Below are positions 58,742-64,000 of a stretch of 64,000 nucleotides of DNA, in pieces. Under the pieces are notes generated by a model. That model did not search any database. It had not been told where the DNA came from and was given only the letters and a program-made list of their open reading frames with translations. The stretch is from Actinomyces sp. oral taxon 171 str. F0337 (GTDB lineage: Bacteria > Actinomycetota > Actinomycetes > Actinomycetales > Actinomycetaceae), in assembly GCF_005696555.1 (NCBI RefSeq), contig NZ_CP040005.1:2542001-2606000 (forward strand). The letters run 5' to 3'. The first letter of the stretch is position 1. Each line of letters opens with the position of its first letter. Made by a program: the position numbers and the translations under genes.

Positions 58742-60027
58742 TGCGCCACACGACACACGCGACGAAGCCCAACCCTATGCCCGCCCCCATGCCCTCGATG
58801 CCCCGTCACCGCACCGGTTCGGCGGCGAGCCGCGCCACCCGCGCCCTGGTGGCAGCGCTCCTGATCTCACTGCCACTGTCCGGCTGCGGCTCCTCGGCCC
58901 CGAAGACGGCAGCGACCACACCGTCCACGGGACTCTCCGTCTCATCACTCAGCCCTGATCAGGTGGAGTCCGAGCGGAACCACTTCGACGTCATTGACGT
59001 TGGCGACCTGCCTACCCGCTATGGGACCGTCAGGGTGGACAACTCGCAGGTCGCATCCGGTGCCAAGTTGGAACGCGCAGGAGTCGTCACCAGCTACAAA
59101 CCGGGTAGCACGGGGTACAAACCGGATATCAAGGGCATGCAGTGGGCCAGCCGCATCAAACCTGCGGTATTCGATCACGAGTACGAGTCCAGCAGTGATG
59201 ACTGGTCAACCACTCAAAAGAACACATTCCATCTTCTCAAGCAGGAGTCCTCCGGCGTGGGCGTCGTCAGTCCCGACGGGCAGCACATCTCACTCGTTCT
59301 CCAACCGCACCAGACGGCTCAGGACAACGACTTCTCGGCCCAGCGCACCTACGTCGTCGTCCTCAGCGCCGAGACGGGCAAGCTCGAGGGCTCGGTGGAG
59401 GTCTCCGGACTGATCCTGGGGCGGGTCCTCACCAATGACAGCCTGGCCATCCAGACCGCCCAGAACTACTACCCGGGAGCCGAGGGTCGGGGAGTCATCT
59501 CCGTCTACCCGCTGAGCAACCTTGCGGGCAAGCCATCGACCATCTCCAGCGACCACTGGCTGATCGGCGCCTCCCGGGACTCGCTCCTCCTGTCCCCGTA
59601 CTCCCCCACCGCCGGCAACGACTGGAGCACCCGGTTCCGCCCGTTCACGGTGACCCAGATGGGTACGGACGGCAAAGTGCGCAGAACCATCACCGGCGTC
59701 AACCAGATCTACCCCGGCGGGTGGCTTCAACGCTTCCGCGATCCGACCGCTGCGGCCGCACTCGCCCCCAGCACTGTCGGAAAGGACGATGACCAGACGC
59801 GAGCCGCCTGGAACGCCCTGCCCACCCAGATCGTCGACCTGAACTCGGGAAGCACGCACGACCTCACGGGAGGAAAGGCCGAATCGGTCGGCGTCCCCAC
59901 CGGCCCCGGGCTGCTCATCAGCCAGAAGGCCACCGACGGCAACGGCAACACCCAGCAGTTCTGGCTCAGCGCCGACGACGACGGCCACCCCCACACCGAG
60001 AACCTCGAGCAGTTCACCAGCAAGTAG
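58738..60027 (+). CDS. Cassette protein B3: lipoprotein
   Basis: 429 aa. Hydrophobic signal ALVAALLISLPLSGC with lipobox LSGC. Conserved body elements: GVVSPDGQHISLVLQ, QRTYVVVLSAETGKLEGSVEVSGLILGRVLTNDSLAIQTAQNYYPG, QIYPGGWLQRFRD, and the tail FWLSADDDGHPHTENLEQF then TSK. It is the longest B, with an extra acidic stretch before the tail. Confidence 0.82.
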   Translation: MMRHTTHATKPNPMPAPMPSMPRHRTGSAASRATRALVAALLISLPLSGCGSSAPKTAATTPSTGLSVSSLSPDQVESERNHFDVIDVGDLPTRYGTVRVDNSQVASGAKLERAGVVTSYKPGSTGYKPDIKGMQWASRIKPAVFDHEYESSSDDWSTTQKNTFHLLKQESSGVGVVSPDGQHISLVLQPHQTAQDNDFSAQRTYVVVLSAETGKLEGSVEVSGLILGRVLTNDSLAIQTAQNYYPGAEGRGVISVYPLSNLAGKPSTISSDHWLIGASRDSLLLSPYSPTAGNDWSTRFRPFTVTQMGTDGKVRRTITGVNQIYPGGWLQRFRDPTAAAALAPSTVGKDDDQTRAAWNALPTQIVDLNSGSTHDLTGGKAESVGVPTGPGLLISQKATDGNGNTQQFWLSADDDGHPHTENLEQFTSK

Positions 60028-60046
60028 CGGCCCGGAAGACAACACG

Positions 60047-62155
60047 ATGACCGATCAACACAGTAACCAGTCCCAGGACGCCCAGTCCCCTGGGCCCGCC
60101 GAGTCCGCGAAGACCGCGGAGACCGAAGAAGCCGCTCAGCCCGCTGGGTCCTCAGAGCGCCCGGAGTCGGCTGAGTCGTCAGGGCCAGGCACCGAGAATG
60201 CCCCAGAGGCCTCCGAAACCCCGGACGGATCGGCGCCCCCTCCTCCGCCACGCGTCCTCACGACGTTGCGGGCTCTGCGGGCCCTGCGCCTCGGCTGGCT
60301 CCTGGCGGTCGGGGCGATGACCGTGCTGTTCCTCGCTTACCAGAGTGGGCTGAGGGATCCCGGTCACACGATGAAGGCGGCCGGGGGCTTCGTCGGCGGC
60401 CTGGCCGCGCTCATATGGATCGCCGGCTACTTCAAGTGGAGAGAGACCGCGCGTTTTACCTTAAAGAGCTATCCCAGCTCACCGCGAGCGCTCGTCAGGA
60501 AGACCGTCCTCTTCCAACCGCTGTGCTTGCTGGTGTTCTCGGGTGGCTTCACCGTCGTCCTTCTGCGCCTGTGGTACGTCCAGCTGCGCAGTACCTCGGT
60601 CAGTATCGACCAGCTGCTGACGCTGGCGGTGGGGGCGCTGGGCCTGGGCCTGCTGGCGGCTACCGATCTCCTGGTTCGTGCCACCCGGGCCACCTATTTC
60701 CCGCCGCCGAGGAAACGGCGCTTTCCAGAGCAGCTACATCGCCTGCGGAGGATTCGGCTGCCCCGGCCCTCGTGGCGCTCCGTCCTCGGCGCGGTCATTC
60801 TCATCGTCATTCCGCCGCTCGCCCTCGGGACAGCGGCCACGGTCCCGCACCTGATCGCGAGCCGGGTCACGCCGTCGACCGCTGCGAGTATCGACACCTC
60901 TGCGCTTCCGGCACTGCCCCGGTCCTTCGCCTCGACGGCGGCCTGGTCGCAGGACATTCACAACATGGCGGAGGTGGTGGCCGGTGCTGCCGGGCCGGTC
61001 GTCCTGAGCAGCGACGGCGTCGTCGGCCTCAATCCCGCCGACGGCTCGACCCGGTGGACCTATCCGCGCAAGCATGCGCGCTTCATTCGCTGCTACCCGA
61101 GCCCGGACCGCCGTCACCTCGCGATGACCCTCGATGCCACCGACGGCGAGGAGCCAGAGGGCATGAGCATCGAGCCTTTGGTGGTCGTCCTCGATACGGT
61201 GACCGGGCGCGTCACCTACGAGGGCTTCATGCAGGAAGGCGTCCTCCAGCTCACCGACTCCGTCCTGCTCAACGGTGCCACCGGCTACTCGCTCACCGAC
61301 GGCTCCCGACTGTGGTCCATCGATGCCGAGGACGTCTCCGTGTCACCTGATACCTGGCCCTACTCGGGCACGGCAGGTCACTCCTCCTTCCTCCTGCGCG
61401 GCACGCAACGACGCCCCGATGGGAGGGAGTCCAGGGACGGACTGTACGGAACCTACACACTCATGCCCGACACCGCCCCCTCGGTACGCCGTGAGAGCGC
61501 CCCACTCCTCACCGACGGCCGGGGCAGTCCTCTCGCCGTCGGCGGGTGGGTGGCCGCCTTCACTGAGACTCCTCGACCGATCGACTTCAAAACCTCCCCC
61601 ACGGGTTGGGCGGCGCAGGCCGTCAACCTGGACGCCATGGCCGGCGTCGCCGGCGCCGACACGACCACCTACGACCTGGGCCTGACCTCCGGAGCCAACA
61701 CCATGGCCTCCCACGCCACGGGCACGCTGACCACTCTGCCTCAACGGACCGTGGGTAACGGAGCCGGCAGCATGCCGACATCTCCCCAGGAGCTCGAGGG
61801 CGGCACAACCGTCGCCGCGATCTTCGACCCCCAGACCCGAACCGTCTCCCACTCCGCTCAGGAGGCCGGGGTCCTGTCCTACGCCGGCCTCGCCCGCGCC
61901 GAGTCCGGCAGTGGCGGCGTCCTGAGCGTCAGCAGCGGGGAGCGCACCCCAACGACGGTGGACGTCCCCGCAGGCTCCACCTACTACCCACCCGGGACTC
62001 GGCACGTGTGGACCATCGAGGCTCCTTCGCCGTCGTCGAATCCGCTGCTCACCACCCTGAGCACGCCGGGAACGACCCTCGTCATCATGGCCACTGGCCC
62101 GGACAAGGGGTCCCATTCCTTCCGCATCTTCGGCATCTCAGGAGTCTCGTCATGA
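60047..62155 (+). CDS. Cassette protein A4: five-TM protein with extracytoplasmic PQQ-like propeller
   Basis: 702 aa. The N-terminus differs from A1-A3 (MTDQHSNQSQ) and is Glu/Ala/Ser-rich for 65 residues, then five helices (LRLGWLLAVGAMTVLFLAY first). Outer region: AGAAGPVVLSSDGVVGLNP, DGSTRWTYPRKH, LDTVTGRVTYEGFM, LTDSVLLNGATGYSLTDGSRLWSID, GTAGHSSFLL and GVAGADTTTYDLGL. The spacer to B3 is only 19 bp and unlike the B1-A2 spacer. It is coupled to B4 by ATGA. Confidence 0.82.
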   Translation: MTDQHSNQSQDAQSPGPAESAKTAETEEAAQPAGSSERPESAESSGPGTENAPEASETPDGSAPPPPPRVLTTLRALRALRLGWLLAVGAMTVLFLAYQSGLRDPGHTMKAAGGFVGGLAALIWIAGYFKWRETARFTLKSYPSSPRALVRKTVLFQPLCLLVFSGGFTVVLLRLWYVQLRSTSVSIDQLLTLAVGALGLGLLAATDLLVRATRATYFPPPRKRRFPEQLHRLRRIRLPRPSWRSVLGAVILIVIPPLALGTAATVPHLIASRVTPSTAASIDTSALPALPRSFASTAAWSQDIHNMAEVVAGAAGPVVLSSDGVVGLNPADGSTRWTYPRKHARFIRCYPSPDRRHLAMTLDATDGEEPEGMSIEPLVVVLDTVTGRVTYEGFMQEGVLQLTDSVLLNGATGYSLTDGSRLWSIDAEDVSVSPDTWPYSGTAGHSSFLLRGTQRRPDGRESRDGLYGTYTLMPDTAPSVRRESAPLLTDGRGSPLAVGGWVAAFTETPRPIDFKTSPTGWAAQAVNLDAMAGVAGADTTTYDLGLTSGANTMASHATGTLTTLPQRTVGNGAGSMPTSPQELEGGTTVAAIFDPQTRTVSHSAQEAGVLSYAGLARAESGSGGVLSVSSGERTPTTVDVPAGSTYYPPGTRHVWTIEAPSPSSNPLLTTLSTPGTTLVIMATGPDKGSHSFRIFGISGVSS

Positions 62156-63102
62156 CCTACACACGCCCTCACCTCCGTCACCGGCGGATCGTCGGCTCGG
62201 CCCTGGCTGCGGCTGTCCTGTTCGCGGGGGCCATAAGCGCCTGCAGCCCGACCCCCTCGCGGCTGCAGCAGGTGGAGACCACCGCCCTAAGCGCCTCGCA
62301 GGTCAAGGAGCGCATCTCGGAGACTCCCACCAGCACCGACTACTACTCCACACCCGTCGGCGAGGACTTCCTCCACGTCTCCGCCCCAGAGCTGACGGAG
62401 AAGGAGAAGGCGCAACGCGACCGGCAGGACCGGTCGGGGGCGAACAGCTCCATCGTCGCCAGGTACCGCGGCGCCGACGGCTCGGTGCTGTGGGCGCGTG
62501 AGATCACGCCGGCCGTCGTCGACTGGCTCGACGACGACGGCAGCTCTGCCCAGGACGTTGCCCACGATCTCCTCGCGTGGCGGCCGGCCGGCTACGCCGT
62601 TGTCAGCCCCGATGGCCGCTATGTCTCCCTCGTCCTGCGTCCGCCGCAGATGAGGCCCGTGATTCACGACTCGGACGACGACCGCAACCCGCTCGACGTC
62701 GCCGCTCAGCGCACCCACGTCCTCGTCCTCGATGCCGCCACCGGGGAGACGGTCCGCACCGTGGAGGTCTCGGGGCTCGTCCTGGGGCAGGTGCTGACCA
62801 ACGACTCTCTGGCCGTAGAAACCGCCCGGACCTACTACCCGGCCGGGGACGGGAAGGGGACGGTCACCGTCTACTCCCTGACCGACACGTCCGCCGCTCC
62901 AGCATCCTTCGCCACCGACCAGTGGCTCACCGGGATCGACGACGGCGCCCTGCTCCTGTCCCCTCAGTCGCTGGCCACCGGACGGCACGACGACATGTCG
63001 GTGACGCTCACCCGCGTCGATACCCGGGGGCGAAAGCTCGGCATCATTGAGGGCGTCACCGCACCCGACCTGAAGCATTGGGAGCGACCGAAGCAACGCT
63101 AG
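62152..63102 (+). CDS. Cassette protein B4: C-terminally shortened lipoprotein
   Basis: 316 aa, about 80 to 110 residues shorter than B1-B3. Signal ALAAAVLFAGAISAC gives lipobox ISAC. It has GYAVVSPDGRYVSLVLR, QRTHVLVLDAATGETVRTVEVSGLVLGQVLTNDSLAVETARTYYPAG and then, after GIIEGVT, diverges into PDLKHWERPKQR and stops. The tail with HTENLEQF is absent, and no remnant of it is seen in the 100 bp downstream. It may be a truncated or a specialised member. Confidence 0.8.
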   Translation: MTYTRPHLRHRRIVGSALAAAVLFAGAISACSPTPSRLQQVETTALSASQVKERISETPTSTDYYSTPVGEDFLHVSAPELTEKEKAQRDRQDRSGANSSIVARYRGADGSVLWAREITPAVVDWLDDDGSSAQDVAHDLLAWRPAGYAVVSPDGRYVSLVLRPPQMRPVIHDSDDDRNPLDVAAQRTHVLVLDAATGETVRTVEVSGLVLGQVLTNDSLAVETARTYYPAGDGKGTVTVYSLTDTSAAPASFATDQWLTGIDDGALLLSPQSLATGRHDDMSVTLTRVDTRGRKLGIIEGVTAPDLKHWERPKQR

Positions 63103-63190
63103 TAACCCGGCCCTCCGGAGTACTCCTTCCCTTGTCCGTTCAACCGGGCGAATACCGCGCAAACACCTGACATCGTCACGGATGGGTCAC

Positions 63191-63196
63191 CACAAT
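63191..63196 (+). promoter_or_regulatory. Candidate -10 element before A5
   Basis: CACAAT ends 7 nt before the A5 ATG, with CTGACA (63167-63172) 18 bp upstream as -35. The same hexamer at the same distance precedes A1 (50023-50028). This suggests separate, leaderless transcription of A5. Confidence 0.45.
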
Positions 63197-63203
63197 AGGA
63201 TTC

Positions 63204-64000
63204 ATGCCCACCACGCCCGACGCCGACGACAACGGCACCTATCAGCCCGGCACCGATCCGGGCACCCATCCAGGCACTGCCGACTCCGGCGATGAGGCCT
63301 CGACAGCGCCGGACACGGGGGAGGCCGAGAGAGGTCCCGGCGGCAATATCGCTGAGGCCGGCGAGGGCGAGACCGCAGGTGGGAGTGAGGGCGACTCCTT
63401 CCCGCCGCACGGCACCCTCACCCTGCGCGCCCTGCGCTGGGGCGGACTCCTCGGCGTCGTCGTGTTCGCAGTGACCGCGCTGGCACTGCTCCGGGGCTTG
63501 GTGGACGCCCGCAACCTCATCCCGGGCAAGGTCTCAGCACTGACGACTTGCATGATCGTCGGAGGGGCGCTGGCCTGGCCGTTCCTCAACTTAAGGGACA
63601 AGAAGCGCCCCGTCCTGGTGACGATCATGACCACGATCATGACGGCCCTGGGCGTGATGACCTCAGCATCCCTAACACTGGCGTGGTGGGACATCTACCA
63701 GGAGACCGGATTCTCCGTCCTGTTCCTTCTGGCCCTGGCTGGAGCAGCACTCTCAGCCGCGATCTTCCTGAGCACCGGTCCACTGCTGCACCACCTGCGC
63801 AGTACCGCGGTAGGTCTCGGCGATGACGATGACCCGAGCCACTGGGGCCGCCTCCGGCGCAAGACCGGAGAGAAGACCGATGAGGGACTCCCCCGCTACG
63901 AGAGCATTCGGGTGACCCGCCGTACCCGCGCCTGCCTCGCTGCCCTGGTCATTGCCCCGGCGCTGACGCTCGGTTCCGCCATTGCCGGAACATGGGCACT
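63204..64000 (+). CDS. Cassette protein A5, truncated by the window end
   Basis: Only the first 265 codons are in the window. After about 75 acidic/Gly-rich residues (MPTTPDADDNG) come five helices, the last being ACLAALVIAPALTLGSAIAG, exactly where the outer propeller starts in A1-A4. Topology and order therefore match the A family; the propeller is beyond the window. A 101-bp spacer separates it from B4, longer than other cassette spacers. Confidence 0.75.
   Translation, partial: MPTTPDADDNGTYQPGTDPGTHPGTADSGDEASTAPDTGEAERGPGGNIAEAGEGETAGGSEGDSFPPHGTLTLRALRWGGLLGVVVFAVTALALLRGLVDARNLIPGKVSALTTCMIVGGALAWPFLNLRDKKRPVLVTIMTTIMTALGVMTSASLTLAWWDIYQETGFSVLFLLALAGAALSAAIFLSTGPLLHHLRSTAVGLGDDDDPSHWGRLRRKTGEKTDEGLPRYESIRVTRRTRACLAALVIAPALTLGSAIAGTWA

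Overview
The window is high-GC actinobacterial chromosome. The genes present (ClpC with ClgR/HspR-like sites, CmtR, pyruvate phosphate dikinase, Aer-type PAS protein, GPH sugar transporter, PelF/PelG) and the GC-rich third positions fit an Actinomyces-like member of the Actinomycetaceae. This assignment comes from family content only; no search was run. No rRNA, tRNA or CRISPR was seen.

1-8420 is mostly ordinary chromosome: an M18 aminopeptidase (cut by the window edge), a HAD hydrolase, GtrA, a PTH2-type peptidyl-tRNA hydrolase, an M48 protease, a PAS protein, a bile-acid/arsenite-type transporter and an LLM flavin oxidoreductase. 8691-16919 is an integrated mobilizable plasmid-like element: a truncated, frameshifted serine recombinase, two small orphans, a rolling-circle Rep with SF3 helicase, a MobC-like protein, a relaxase, an overlapping MobB-like membrane protein, and a CmtR/P-type ATPase metal-resistance pair. 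It is flanked by diverged direct copies of the LLM/isoprenylcysteine-methyltransferase junction.

17257-24330 holds the intact methyltransferase, a PadR regulator with a large membrane protein, a TetR/DHA2 efflux pair and a Fic protein with a striking operator. 24352-28400 is a scrambled zone: a 470-bp perfect repeat of rpiB, an in-frame RpiB/flavoprotein chimera, and remnants of a HigA antitoxin, a TauE/SafE permease and possibly a ROK kinase. Two alpha/beta hydrolases follow, each preceded by a copy of the same hairpin repeat. Then come a RAMA-domain protein, an MprF-like lysyltransferase, PPDK, a partial GHL15 copy, a universal stress protein, a GPH transporter, and a GHL15-PelF-PelG exopolysaccharide operon.

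After clpC, from 50036 to the window end, lies the most unusual region: a tandem array of at least four and a half two-gene cassettes. Each cassette is a five-TM protein with an extracytoplasmic PQQ-like beta-propeller (A), translationally coupled by ATGA to a lipoprotein (B). The B proteins share the C-terminal signature HTENLEQF. I know of no described function for this pair, and it is the best candidate for a new system here.

A recurring theme is partial duplication flanking inserted cargo (four loci). Several genes also have a -10 hexamer only 6-7 nt before the start codon, suggesting leaderless transcripts.
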